Origin: Pseudomonas gingeri | GTDB taxonomy: Bacteria; Pseudomonadota; Gammaproteobacteria; Pseudomonadales; Pseudomonadaceae | Direction of reading: 5' to 3' | Assembly (NCBI RefSeq): GCF_013386115.1 | Contig: NZ_JACAOR010000019.1 | Coordinates: 1 to 64,000 of the forward strand | DNA length: 64,000 nt | Shown: piece by piece, positions 34,116 to 43,059 of the stretch | Layout: each line of letters starts with the position of its first letter | How positions within the stretch are numbered: position 1 is the stretch's first letter | Position numbers and translations under genes: made by a program | Notes under the pieces: model-generated | Seen by the model: only the letters and a program-made list of their open reading frames with translations | What the model was told of the DNA's origin: nothing | Database searches by the model: none

Positions 34116-36395
34116 TCAAATACGCCGTGCGGCGTAACGCTTGAGCATGCTCGGCACATCGAGAATCAGCGCGATGCGACCGTCACCGGTGATGGTGGCG
34201 CCCGACATGCCCGGGGTTCCCTGCAGCATTTTGCCCAGCGGCTTGATGACCACTTCTTCCTGGCCGACCAGTTGATCGACGACGAAGCCGATCCGCTGGG
34301 TGCCCACCGAAAGGATCACCACATGGCCTTCGCGCTGCTCTTCGTGAGCGGCAGAGCTGACCAGCCAGCGCTTGAGGTAGAACAGCGGCAGGGCCTTGTC
34401 CCGCACGATCACCACTTCCTGGCCGTCGACCACGTTGGTGCGCGACAGGTCGAGGTGGAAGATCTCGTTGACGTTGACCAGCGGGAACGCAAAGGCCTGG
34501 TTGCCGAGCATGACCATCAGGGTCGGCATGATCGCCAGGGTCAACGGGACCTTGATGACGATCTTCGAGCCCTTGCCCTTGGTCGAGTAGATATTGATGG
34601 TGCCGTTGAGCTGGGCGATCTTGGTTTTCACCACGTCCATGCCCACGCCACGACCGGACACGTCGGAAATCTCGGTCTTGGTCGAGAAGCCCGGGGCGAA
34701 GATCAGGTTGAAGCAGTCGGTCTCGCTGAGACGGTCAGCCGCATCCTTGTCCATCAGGCCTTTCTTCACGGCGATGCCGCGCAGCACATCGGCGTCCATG
34801 CCCTTGCCGTCATCGGAGATCGACAGCAGGATGTGGTCGCCTTCCTGTTCAGCCGAGAGCACGACCCGACCGCTGCGGGGCTTGCCCATGGCTTCGCGAT
34901 CGGCCGGCTCTTCGATACCGTGGTCGACCGAGTTGCGCACCAGGTGGACCAGCGGGTCGGCCAGGGCCTCGACAAGGTTCTTGTCGAGGTCGGTCTCTTC
35001 ACCCACCAGTTCCAGGTTGATCTCTTTCTTCAGCTGCCGGGCCAGGTCGCGAACCAGGCGCGGGAAGCGGCCGAAGACTTTCTTGATCGGCTGCATGCGG
35101 GTCTTCATCACCGCGGTCTGCAGGTCGGCAGTCACCACGTCGAGGTTGGACACCGCCTTGGACATGGCTTCGTCGCCGCTGTTGAGGCCCAGGCGCACCA
35201 GACGGTTACGCACCAGCACCAACTCGCCGACCATGTTCATGATCTCGTCGAGGCGTGCGGTATCGACCCGTACGGTGGTCTCGGCTTCACTGGCTGGCTT
35301 TTCCGCCGCCGCTGCCGCCGGAGCCCGCGCGGGGGCAGGCGCAGCAGCAGCAGCAGCGGGAGCAGGCGCTGGTTTGGCCGGCTCGGCCTTGGCTTCCACC
35401 TTGGCCGCAGGCGCCGCAGCCGGCTTGGCTGCGGCCGCTGCCGGTGCTGCCACAGCCGCCGTGGTGCCACCCGCCACTTCGGAGAACTTGCCCTTGCCGT
35501 GCAACTCGTCGAGCAGGGATTCGAACTCGTGGTCGGTGATCAGGTCGCTGCCCGCTGCAGCCGCGCTGTCCGGGGCTTTCGCCGCCGGCGCGGAAGCCGC
35601 TGCCGCGTCGAGGGCGTCGACCTTGAACGAACCCTTGCCATGCAACTGGTCGAGCAGGGCTTCGAATTCGTCGTCGGTGATATCGGAGCTTTCCGCCGTC
35701 GAGGCCGGTGCGGCCGCCGCGCTCGCCGCTGCGGCGGCTTCGGCGGCAATAGCCTCGGGGGCGAACTGGCCCTTGCCGTGCAACTGATCGAGCAACGACT
35801 CGAACTCGGCGTCGGTGATCTCGTCGCTACCCGCTTCGGCGGCGACCGGGGCTGGCGCCGCGGGCGCCTGTGCCTGTTCCTTGACCGCGTTGAGCGAGTC
35901 GAGGAGCAGTTCGAATTCATTGTCGGTGATGTCGCCGGAATCGCTTTCGGCGACCGGCTCGACGACCGCTTCCTCCACCACGGCAGCCGGTGCTTCACCA
36001 GCAGCAGCCGGCTCCGCCAGGCGCGCCAGGGCGGCCAGCAGTTCCGGGGTGGCCGCGGTGATCGGGCTACGTTCGCGGACTTCGCCGAACATGCCGTTGA
36101 CCGCGTCCAGCGCTTCCAGGACCACGTCCATCAGTTCCGAGTCGACGCGACGCTCACCCTTGCGCAGGATGTCGAACACGTTCTCGGCGATGTGACAGCA
36201 CTCCACCAGCTCGTTGAGCTGGAGGAAGCCGGCGCCCCCTTTTACAGTGTGAAAACCGCGAAAAATGGCATTGAGCAGATCCGCGTCATCCGGGCGGCTT
36301 TCCAGCTCGACCAGTTGCTCGGACAGTTGCTCAAGAATCTCGCCGGCCTCAACCAGGAAATCCTGAAGGATCTCTTCATCGGCGCCGAAGCTCAT
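34116..36395 (-). CDS. cheA: Chemotaxis histidine kinase CheA
   Basis: 759 residues. The P1 Hpt domain carries the phosphorylated H49 (FHTVKGGAGFL). Residues 150-390 form a long Ala/Pro-rich linker with four near-identical acidic repeats and no recognisable P2 domain. Then come the P3 dimerisation helices, the P4 kinase (VRNSVDHGIE, DDGKGMD, GRGVGMDVV) and the P5 CheW-like regulatory domain. It phosphorylates CheY and CheB on receptor signals. The gene lies 14 bases after cheZ. Confidence 0.95.
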   Translation of the reverse strand: MSFGADEEILQDFLVEAGEILEQLSEQLVELESRPDDADLLNAIFRGFHTVKGGAGFLQLNELVECCHIAENVFDILRKGERRVDSELMDVVLEALDAVNGMFGEVRERSPITAATPELLAALARLAEPAAAGEAPAAVVEEAVVEPVAESDSGDITDNEFELLLDSLNAVKEQAQAPAAPAPVAAEAGSDEITDAEFESLLDQLHGKGQFAPEAIAAEAAAAASAAAAPASTAESSDITDDEFEALLDQLHGKGSFKVDALDAAAASAPAAKAPDSAAAAGSDLITDHEFESLLDELHGKGKFSEVAGGTTAAVAAPAAAAAKPAAAPAAKVEAKAEPAKPAPAPAAAAAAPAPARAPAAAAAEKPASEAETTVRVDTARLDEIMNMVGELVLVRNRLVRLGLNSGDEAMSKAVSNLDVVTADLQTAVMKTRMQPIKKVFGRFPRLVRDLARQLKKEINLELVGEETDLDKNLVEALADPLVHLVRNSVDHGIEEPADREAMGKPRSGRVVLSAEQEGDHILLSISDDGKGMDADVLRGIAVKKGLMDKDAADRLSETDCFNLIFAPGFSTKTEISDVSGRGVGMDVVKTKIAQLNGTINIYSTKGKGSKIVIKVPLTLAIMPTLMVMLGNQAFAFPLVNVNEIFHLDLSRTNVVDGQEVVIVRDKALPLFYLKRWLVSSAAHEEQREGHVVILSVGTQRIGFVVDQLVGQEEVVIKPLGKMLQGTPGMSGATITGDGRIALILDVPSMLKRYAARRI
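35478..35936 (-). repeat. Four tandem ITDxEFExLLDxL repeats in the CheA linker
   Basis: CheA residues about 154-170, 190-213, 236-259 and 282-306 repeat the pattern (S/G)D-ITDxEFExLLDxL. The last three continue with HGKGxF. They are separated by Ala/Pro-rich spacers of 20-25 residues. They look like short amphipathic acidic helices strung on a flexible tether. Confidence 0.9.
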
Positions 36396-36409
36396 GTGTA
36401 TGGGTGCTC

Positions 36410-37198
36410 CTAGAATCCAAGGCTGGAAAGCAAATCGTCGACATCGTCCTGACCGGACATAACGTCTTCACGTTTATCGGCATGAATCTGCGGACCTTCA
36501 CCCTTTGCCATCTGTTTTTGTGGATCTTTTTCCGCGAGGATGGCTTCGCGGTCATGTTCGATACCCGCAAAACGATCCACCTGGCTGGCCATCAGCACCA
36601 GTTTGAGCAGATTGCTTTCGACTTCGGTGACCATCTGCGTGACGCGCTTGATCACCTGGCCGGTAAGGTCCTGGTAATCCTGGGCCAGCAGGATGTCGTT
36701 GAGATCGCTCGATACCGCACGGGTCTCCTGCTCGCTGCGCGAAAGGAAACCGTCGACCCGCCGGGCCAGTGCGCGAAACTCTTCGGCACCGACTTCACGC
36801 CGCATGAAGCGACCCCAGTCGGCGCTCAGGGCCTTGGCTTCCTCGTTCAGGCCACTGACCCGCGGGGTCGCGCTCTCCACCAGGTCCATGGTGCGATTGG
36901 CCGCCGCCTCGGTCAGCCTGACCACATAGGACAGGCGCTCGGTGGCGTCGGTGATCTGCGAAACTTCCTCGGCTTGCGGCATGGTCGGGTCAATCTGGAA
37001 ATTGACGATCGCACTGTGCAGCTCGCGGGTCAGCTTGCCGACTTCCAGATACAGGCCGCGGTCACGGGTCTGGTTCAGCTCATGGATCATTTGCACCGCA
37101 TCGCCGAAACGGCCTTTTTCAAGGCTGTCGACCAGTTCACGGGCATGTTTTTTCAGGGTCGATTCAAAATCGCCCAGTGAAGATTCGTTGTGCTCCAT
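36410..37198 (-). CDS. cheZ: CheY-P phosphatase CheZ
   Basis: A 262-residue, mostly helical protein with the CheZ core (LVDSLEKGRFGDAVQMIHELNQTRDRG; the catalytic region LLAQDYQDLTGQVIKRV, where the Q of DYQDLTGQ is the water-positioning glutamine). The C-terminal CheY-binding peptide ends DDVDDLLSSLGF, as in other gamma-proteobacteria. It removes phosphate from CheY-P. It follows cheY directly. Confidence 0.94.
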   Translation of the reverse strand: MEHNESSLGDFESTLKKHARELVDSLEKGRFGDAVQMIHELNQTRDRGLYLEVGKLTRELHSAIVNFQIDPTMPQAEEVSQITDATERLSYVVRLTEAAANRTMDLVESATPRVSGLNEEAKALSADWGRFMRREVGAEEFRALARRVDGFLSRSEQETRAVSSDLNDILLAQDYQDLTGQVIKRVTQMVTEVESNLLKLVLMASQVDRFAGIEHDREAILAEKDPQKQMAKGEGPQIHADKREDVMSGQDDVDDLLSSLGF

Positions 37199-37220
37199 AG
37201 CGCCCCCGTGGCGGACTTCA

Positions 37221-37592
37221 TCAACCGATGCGTTCGAAGATCTTTTCGATCTTCTCTTTCAGCGCCTGGGCCGTGAATGGTTTGACCACATAGCCGTTGA
37301 CGCCGGCCTGGGCGGCTTCGATGATCTGCTCGCGCTTGGCTTCGGCCGTGACCATCAGGACCGGCAGGTGCTTGAGCTTTTCATCGGCACGCACGTGGCG
37401 CAGCAGGTCGATGCCGGTCATGCCGGGCATGTTCCAGTCGGTGACCAGAAAGTCGATGCTACCGCTGTTGAGGACCGGAATGGCGGTAGTACCGTCATCG
37501 GCCTCGACCGTGTTGGTGAACCCGAGGTCACGCAACAGGTTCTTGATGATCCGCCGCATCGTTGAGAAGTCATCAACAATGAGGATTTTCAT
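37221..37592 (-). CDS. cheY: Chemotaxis response regulator CheY
   Basis: A 123-residue single receiver domain (MKILIVDDFSTMRRI; phosphoacceptor aspartate in DFLVTDWNMPGMTG; conserved T in MVTAEAK and K in VVKPFTA). CheY-P binds FliM and FliN to reverse rotation. The ATG at 37592 matches the family start, but the best ribosome site (GGAGG) is 17 bases away and only five bases from an in-frame TTG at 37604, so translation may begin four codons earlier. Confidence 0.95.
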   Translation of the reverse strand: MKILIVDDFSTMRRIIKNLLRDLGFTNTVEADDGTTAIPVLNSGSIDFLVTDWNMPGMTGIDLLRHVRADEKLKHLPVLMVTAEAKREQIIEAAQAGVNGYVVKPFTAQALKEKIEKIFERIG

Positions 37593-37627
37593 GTTCTTGT
37601 TCAATTCGACCTCCAAGCAGTCTTAAA

Positions 37628-37649
37628 CGCGTTTCAGCACCTGAACGCG
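37628..37649 (-). promoter_or_regulatory. Hairpin in the cheY leader
   Basis: On the minus strand CGCGTTCAG, loop GTG, CTGAAACGCG form a stem with one bulged base, about 25-45 bases before the cheY coding start. It could influence cheY translation or mRNA stability; there is no T-run typical of a terminator. Confidence 0.35.
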
Positions 37650-37745
37650 CTGTTCAATCAATTCGGCACAACACTCGACTACTGCATGGAAACCACAACC
37701 GGCCGAGCCGCCGACACACCGTCAAACGCTGCATCGGTCTCGTTC

Positions 37746-37763
37746 GCAGTGTCCCCACACTGC
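37746..37763 (-). terminator. Perfect stem-loop after fliA
   Basis: GCAGTGT, loop of four, ACACTGC: perfect 7-base arms starting four bases beyond the fliA stop codon. No T-run follows, so it is more likely a 3' stabiliser or weak attenuator between fliA and cheY than a full terminator. Confidence 0.4.
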
Positions 37764-37766
37764 CTG

Positions 37767-38507
37767 TCAACGCGCTCGCCACTCTCCCAAACGCCCCCGC
37801 AAGCGGGCCGCGCACTGGCTGTGTAACTGGCTGACTCGCGATTCGCTGACCCCCAGTACCTCACCGATTTCCTTGAGGTTCAGCTCCTCGTCGTAGTACA
37901 GCGCCAAGACCAGTCGCTCACGCTCCGGCAAATTGGCAATCGCATCCGCCAGCGCCGCCTGGAAGCGTTCATCCTCCAGATCGCGTGACGGCTCGAGATG
38001 AGCACTCGCGCCATCCTCGTGCAGCCCTTCATGCTCGCCGTCCTGCAACAGGTCGTCGAAACTGAACAATCGGCTGCCCAAGGTATCGTTCAAAATCCCG
38101 TAATAATCGTCGAGACTCAATTGGAGTTCGGCTGCAACCTCGTGATCTTTAGCGTCACGACCGGTTTTCGCTTCAATTGCCCTGATTGCGTCACTGACCA
38201 TACGGGTATTGCGGTGTACCGAACGGGGTGCCCAGTCGCCCTTGCGGACCTCATCGAGCATCGCGCCGCGAATCCGGATACCGGCATAGGTCTCGAAACT
38301 CGCACCTTTGCTGGAGTCATACTTGGTCGAGACTTCCAGCAGGCCGATCATGCCCGCCTGGATCAGGTCCTCGACCTGCACACTGGCCGGCAGCCGCGCC
38401 AGCAAGTGATAGGCGATCCGCTTGACCAGAGGCGCATAACGCTCGATCAACTCATACTGGCTGTCACGCGACGACTTGGAATACATGCGATAGCCACTGG
38501 CAGTCAT
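37767..38507 (-). CDS. fliA: RNA polymerase sigma factor FliA (sigma-28)
   Basis: A 246-residue sigma-70-type factor: region 2 (LIERYAPLVKRIAYHLLARLP, VEDLIQAGMIGLLE, GASFETYAGIRIRGAMLDEVRKGDW), region 3, and region 4 with the helix-turn-helix LKEIGEVLGVSESRVSQLHSQ. It directs late flagellar and chemotaxis promoters and is held by FlgM. ATG 38507 overlaps the fleN stop (ATGA). Confidence 0.96.
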   Translation of the reverse strand: MTASGYRMYSKSSRDSQYELIERYAPLVKRIAYHLLARLPASVQVEDLIQAGMIGLLEVSTKYDSSKGASFETYAGIRIRGAMLDEVRKGDWAPRSVHRNTRMVSDAIRAIEAKTGRDAKDHEVAAELQLSLDDYYGILNDTLGSRLFSFDDLLQDGEHEGLHEDGASAHLEPSRDLEDERFQAALADAIANLPERERLVLALYYDEELNLKEIGEVLGVSESRVSQLHSQCAARLRGRLGEWRAR

Positions 38508-39337
38508 AGCACTGGTCCCGCACTCGTCTGATGCACCAGACGTTCGACGAAGAACTCCAGGTGCCCGCGTGGGTTGGCGGGCAACGGCCAGGTGTCGACC
38601 TTCTGGGCAATGGCCTTGAACGCCAGGGCGCATTTCGAACGAGGGAACGCTTCGTAGACCGCGCGCTGCTTCTGCACGGCCTTGCGTACGCATTCATCAT
38701 AGGGAACGGCACCGACGTATTGTAGGGCTACATCGAGGAAGCGATCCGTGACCTTGGTCAACTTGGCGAACAGATTGCGGCCTTCCTGGGGGCTCTGGGC
38801 CATGTTGGCCAGCACGCGGAAACGGTTCATGCCGTAGTCGCGGTTGAGCAGCTTGATCAGGGCATAGGCGTCGGTGATCGAGGTCGGCTCGTCGCAGACC
38901 ACCAGCAGGACTTCCTGGGCCGCGCGGACAAAACTGACTACCGAGTCACCAATACCCGCAGCGGTGTCGATCACCAGCACATCGAGGTTGTCGCCGATAT
39001 CGCTGAACGCCTGGATCAGGCCGGCATGCTGGGCCGGGCTCAGGTGGACCATGCTCTGGGTGCCGGAGGCGGCTGGCACGATACGGATCCCGCCCGGCCC
39101 CTGCAACAGCACATCACGCAACTCACAGCGCCCCTCGACCACGTCGGCCAGGGTGCGTTTGGGGGTCAGCCCCAGCAGGACGTCGACATTCGCCAGCCCC
39201 AGGTCGGCGTCCAGCAGCATGACCCGCCGGCCAAGCTCAGCCAGCGCCAGGGACAAGTTCACTGACACGTTAGTCTTCCCGACGCCACCCTTGCCGCCGG
39301 TCACCGCGATCACCTGTACGGGATGCATGCTGCCCAT
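38504..39337 (-). CDS. fleN: Flagellar number regulator FleN (FlhG)
   Basis: A 277-residue MinD-like ATPase with deviant Walker A GGKGGVGKTNVSVNL near residue 13, switch I LLDADLGLANVD and switch II VLVIDTAAGIGD. It binds FleQ and restrains its activity, limiting polar flagella to one or a few. It lies between flhF and fliA, as in other Pseudomonas. Confidence 0.95.
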   Translation of the reverse strand: MGSMHPVQVIAVTGGKGGVGKTNVSVNLSLALAELGRRVMLLDADLGLANVDVLLGLTPKRTLADVVEGRCELRDVLLQGPGGIRIVPAASGTQSMVHLSPAQHAGLIQAFSDIGDNLDVLVIDTAAGIGDSVVSFVRAAQEVLLVVCDEPTSITDAYALIKLLNRDYGMNRFRVLANMAQSPQEGRNLFAKLTKVTDRFLDVALQYVGAVPYDECVRKAVQKQRAVYEAFPRSKCALAFKAIAQKVDTWPLPANPRGHLEFFVERLVHQTSAGPVL

Positions 39338-39458
39338 GTTCTCTTCTTACCTTGTCTTGCTTAGACGGAAGGCCACATAACTGGCTGCGCGTTCCCGGAG
39401 GGAACTAATGCCTGGCAGACCATCGATGTAGGTGCATTGCAACGTCTTCATGATTACC

Positions 39459-40787
39459 TCAACCCACTCGTTTGGACGGGCTGTGGTAGATGTCAGCGAA
39501 CATATCGGCCATGGCCTCTTCGCTGGGTTCTTCCTGCATTTGCACACTGACTGCGCGGCTCACCAGCTGGTGGCGGCGCGGCAAATGCAGATCGTCCGGA
39601 ATCCTTGGACCATCGGTCAGATAGGCCACCGGCAATTCGTGGCTGATGGCCAGGCTCAACACTTCGCCGAGACTCGCCGTTTCATCCAGTTTAGTCAGGA
39701 TGCAGCCAGCCAGCCCGCAGCGCTTGTAGCTGTGGTAGGCGGCGGTCAACACCTGTTTCTGGCTGGTCGTGGCCAGGACCAGGTAATTCTTGGCCTTGAT
39801 CCCGCGTCCGGCCAGGCTTTCCAGTTGCATGCGCAGCGCCGGGTCGCTGGCCTGCAGGCCGGCGGTATCGATCAGCACCACGCGCTTGCGCAGCAGCGGA
39901 TCGAGGGCTTGCGCCAGGGACTGGCCCGGGTCGACGTGGGTCACGGGTACGTTGAGGATCCGCCCCAGGGTCTTGAGCTGTTCCTGGGCACCGATACGGA
40001 AGCTGTCCATGCTGACCAGGGCGATGTTCTGCGCGCCGTACTTGAGCACGTAGCGCGCCGCCAGCTTGGCCAGCGTGGTGGTCTTGCCCATGCCGGCCGG
40101 ACCGACCATGGCTATGACCCCGCCCTCTTCCAAGGGTTCGATCTCGGGGGTGACGATCATTCGGGCCAGGTGCGCCAGCAGCATGCGCCAGGCCTGACGC
40201 GGCTCTTCGATGCCGGTGATCAGTGCCAGCAGGTCGCGCGACAGCGGGCCGGACAGGCCGACACGCTGCAGGCGGCGCCAGAGGTTGGCCTGCGCCGGCT
40301 GGCTGCCTTGCAACTGGTTCCAGGCCAGGGAGCCGAGCTGGACTTCCAGCAGCTCGCGCAGGCCGTTGAGCTCGAAACGCATCGAATCGAAGACCCGCTG
40401 GTCCACCGCCGGGGCCGCCGCGACAGGCGCCGGGGCCGGGCGACGCGGCTCGTCGAAAGTCGGTTCGATCAGCGGCTCGGCAGCGGTCAGCGGCAGGCCG
40501 GCGAACAACTGGCGATTGGTGGTCGCATCGCTCTCGCCCTCGCTGCGCAGGCTCAGTTCGGCCTGGGCGGTGACGATCCGCGACTGGGTCTTGCGCAGCT
40601 CGTCCTCGAGCTCCATGTTCGGTACACGCGGCGCCAGGGCCGAGAGCTTGTAGTCCAGGGCAGCCGTCAGCTCGACACCGCCCGCGATGCGGCGGTTGCC
40701 GATGATGGCCGCGTCCGAGCCCAGCTCATCACGAACCAGCTTCATGGCCTGACGCATATCGGCGGCGAAAAAACGCTTAACTTGCAT
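39459..40787 (-). CDS. flhF: SRP-like GTPase FlhF, flagellar polar placement
   Basis: 442 residues: an N-terminal basic B domain (MQVKRFFAADMRQAMKLVRDELG), a variable linker, then the NG GTPase core (MVGPAGMGKTTTLAKLAARY P-loop; VLIDTAG; TKLDE). It recruits the first basal-body components to the cell pole. It starts 11 bases after flhA, so the two are probably co-transcribed. Confidence 0.95.
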   Translation of the reverse strand: MQVKRFFAADMRQAMKLVRDELGSDAAIIGNRRIAGGVELTAALDYKLSALAPRVPNMELEDELRKTQSRIVTAQAELSLRSEGESDATTNRQLFAGLPLTAAEPLIEPTFDEPRRPAPAPVAAAPAVDQRVFDSMRFELNGLRELLEVQLGSLAWNQLQGSQPAQANLWRRLQRVGLSGPLSRDLLALITGIEEPRQAWRMLLAHLARMIVTPEIEPLEEGGVIAMVGPAGMGKTTTLAKLAARYVLKYGAQNIALVSMDSFRIGAQEQLKTLGRILNVPVTHVDPGQSLAQALDPLLRKRVVLIDTAGLQASDPALRMQLESLAGRGIKAKNYLVLATTSQKQVLTAAYHSYKRCGLAGCILTKLDETASLGEVLSLAISHELPVAYLTDGPRIPDDLHLPRRHQLVSRAVSVQMQEEPSEEAMADMFADIYHSPSKRVG

Positions 40788-40798
40788 AACCCACTACC

Positions 40799-42928
40799 TC
40801 AGCCGTTGGGCCCTACTGTCGCAACGATGGTGACTTGCTTGTTGTCCGGAATTTCCTGGTAGGCCAAGACATGCAGACTTGGTACCGCCAGGCGTCCGAA
40901 CCGCGAAAGCATCGCGCGAACCGGACCGGCCACCAGCAGGATCACCGGCTGCCCTTGCATCTCTTGGCGCTGGGCGGCGTCGATCAGTGAACGCTGGAGT
41001 TTTTCGGCCATGCTCGGTTCCAGGAGAACCCCCTCTTCCGAGCCTTGTCCGGCCTTCTGCAGACTATTGAGCAATATTTGTTCCAACCTTGGTTCCAAGG
41101 TGATCACAGGCAGCTCGGAGTCAAGCCCTACAATGCTTTGGACGATTGCGCGAGACAAGCCGACACGTACTGCCGCCACCAGAGCGGCAGTATCTTGACT
41201 CTTGGCGGCATTGTTTGCGATGGCTTCGGCAATGCTGCGGATGTCGCGTACCGGCACGTGTTCGGCCAGCAGGCATTGCAGCACCTTGAGCAGGTGCGAC
41301 AGGGAAATGATGCCCGGCACCAGTTCCTCGGCCAGCTTCGGCGAGCCCTTGGCCAGCAGTTGCATGAGTTGCTGGACTTCTTCGTGGCCGATCAGCTCGC
41401 TGGAATGCTTGTAGAGAATCTGGTTGAGGTGCGTCGCCACCACCGTACTGGCGTCCACCACCGTGTAGCCCAGCGACTGCGCCTGGGCGCGCTGGCTGAT
41501 CTCGATCCAGACCGCCTCCAGGCCGAAGGCCGGGTCCTTGGCGGTAATGCCGTTGAGGGTGCCGTAGACCTGGCCCGGGTTGATCGCCAGTTCGCGATCC
41601 GGGTAGATCTCCGCTTCGGCCAGGGTCACGCCCATCAGGGTCAGGCGATACGCACTGGGCGCCAGGTCGAGGTTGTCACGAATATGCACAGTCGGCATCA
41701 GGAAGCCGAGATCCTGGGACAGCTTCTTGCGCACGCCCTTGATCCGCGCCAGCAATTGCCCGCCCTGGTTGCGGTCCACCAGCGGAATCAGGCGATAACC
41801 CACTTCCAGGCCGATCATGTCGATCGGCGTGACGTCATCCCAGCCCAGCTCCTTGGTTTCCATGGCGCGGGCCGGCGACGGCAGGAGCTCCTGCTGGCGC
41901 TGCACTTCGGCCAGGGCCTGGACCTTGACCACGTTCTGCTTTTTCCACAGCAGGTAAGCCGCGCCACCTGCCACCAGAGCCAGGCTGAGGAAGGAAAAGT
42001 GCGGCATGCCCGGCACCAGGCCCATCACCGCCATCAGGCCGGCGGCCACGCCGAGGGCCTTGGGCGAGGCGAACATCTGCCGGTTGATCTGCTTGCCCAT
42101 GTCTTCCGAGCCGGAAGCACGGGTCACCATGATGGCCGCTGCTGTGGATAACAACAGTGATGGCAACTGCGCCACTAAACCGTCACCGATGGTCAGCAGG
42201 GCGTAGACCTTGCCGGCGTCGGCAAACGACATGTTGTGCTGGAAGATACCGACCGCCATGCCGCCGATCAGGTTGATGAATAGAATCAGCAAACCGGCGA
42301 TGGCGTCACCGCGGACGAATTTGCTGGCACCGTCCATGGAGCCGTAGAACTCGGCCTCCTGGGCCACTTCCAGGCGGCGCAGCTTGGCTTGTGGTTGATC
42401 GATCAGGCCGGCGTTGAGGTCGGCGTCGATCGCCATCTGCTTGCCGGGCATCGCATCGAGGGTGAAACGCGCGCTGACCTCGGAAATCCGCCCGGCACCC
42501 TTGGTCACCACGACGAAGTTGATGATCATCAGGATGGCGAAAACCACGATACCGACCACGTAGTTACCGCCGATCACCACCTCGCCGAAGGCCTGGATCA
42601 CCTTGCCCGCGGCGGCGTGACCGTCCTGGCCGTGGAGCATCACCACCCGGGTGGAGGCCACGTTCAGGGCCAGGCGCAACAGCGTGGCGATCAGCAGGAT
42701 GGTCGGGAAGACGGCGAAGTCCAGCGGCCGCAGGGCGTAGACGCAGACCAGCAGGACGACAATCGACAGGGCGATGTTGAAGGTGAAGAAGACGTCCAGC
42801 AGGAACGCCGGCACTGGCAACATCATCATCGCCAGCATGACCAACAGCAGCAGCGGCACGCCCAGGTTGCCCCGGCCGAGACCACTCAGATTGCTGCGCG
42901 CCGTGTTGATAAATTGAGTGCGGTCCAC
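40799..42928 (-). CDS. flhA: Flagellar export apparatus protein FlhA
   Basis: 709 residues: eight N-terminal membrane segments, the FHIPEP signature (RFTLDAMPGKQMAIDADLNAGLI) and a large cytoplasmic domain (FLMPTVHIRDNLDL, AYRLTLMGV, GHEEVQQLMQLL). It forms the nonameric export gate docking chaperone-substrate complexes. A sigma-54-type site lies upstream. Confidence 0.96.
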   Translation of the reverse strand: MDRTQFINTARSNLSGLGRGNLGVPLLLLVMLAMMMLPVPAFLLDVFFTFNIALSIVVLLVCVYALRPLDFAVFPTILLIATLLRLALNVASTRVVMLHGQDGHAAAGKVIQAFGEVVIGGNYVVGIVVFAILMIINFVVVTKGAGRISEVSARFTLDAMPGKQMAIDADLNAGLIDQPQAKLRRLEVAQEAEFYGSMDGASKFVRGDAIAGLLILFINLIGGMAVGIFQHNMSFADAGKVYALLTIGDGLVAQLPSLLLSTAAAIMVTRASGSEDMGKQINRQMFASPKALGVAAGLMAVMGLVPGMPHFSFLSLALVAGGAAYLLWKKQNVVKVQALAEVQRQQELLPSPARAMETKELGWDDVTPIDMIGLEVGYRLIPLVDRNQGGQLLARIKGVRKKLSQDLGFLMPTVHIRDNLDLAPSAYRLTLMGVTLAEAEIYPDRELAINPGQVYGTLNGITAKDPAFGLEAVWIEISQRAQAQSLGYTVVDASTVVATHLNQILYKHSSELIGHEEVQQLMQLLAKGSPKLAEELVPGIISLSHLLKVLQCLLAEHVPVRDIRSIAEAIANNAAKSQDTAALVAAVRVGLSRAIVQSIVGLDSELPVITLEPRLEQILLNSLQKAGQGSEEGVLLEPSMAEKLQRSLIDAAQRQEMQGQPVILLVAGPVRAMLSRFGRLAVPSLHVLAYQEIPDNKQVTIVATVGPNG

Positions 42929-42960
42929 CGGTATTCCTCGTCACCTTGAAGCAAACTTTT

Positions 42961-42975
42961 GACGCTGAAAGCGTC
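42961..42975 (-). promoter_or_regulatory. 5' hairpin of the flhA transcript
   Basis: GACGCT-GAA-AGCGTC forms a perfect 6-base stem with a 3-base loop. From the sigma-54 site upstream, transcription should start near 42979, so this hairpin would be at the very 5' end of the mRNA, where such structures often protect against decay. Confidence 0.4.
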
Positions 42976-42989
42976 GCAAAACCTGCTTG

Positions 42990-43005
42990 TGCAAGAAACC
43001 TTCCA
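42990..43005 (-). promoter_or_regulatory. Sigma-54 promoter upstream of flhA
   Basis: TGGAAGGTTTCTTGCA on the minus strand: invariant GG and GC separated by ten bases and a TTGCA -12 element. It lies about 62 bases before the flhA start. The -24 side is less conserved (TGGAAG rather than TGGCAC). FleQ is the expected activator. Confidence 0.65.
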
Positions 43006-43059
43006 ACTCTGTGGAAGTGACTGAAAATGCGGGGGACGATCGACGGACAGGAGAAATGT

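Noticed and set aside
33942..36413. Open frame of 823 codons on the + strand opposite cheA
   Set aside because: It is the antisense shadow of cheA: His/Arg/Gln-rich translation with no domain, caused by high GC at third positions. cheA has full domain evidence.
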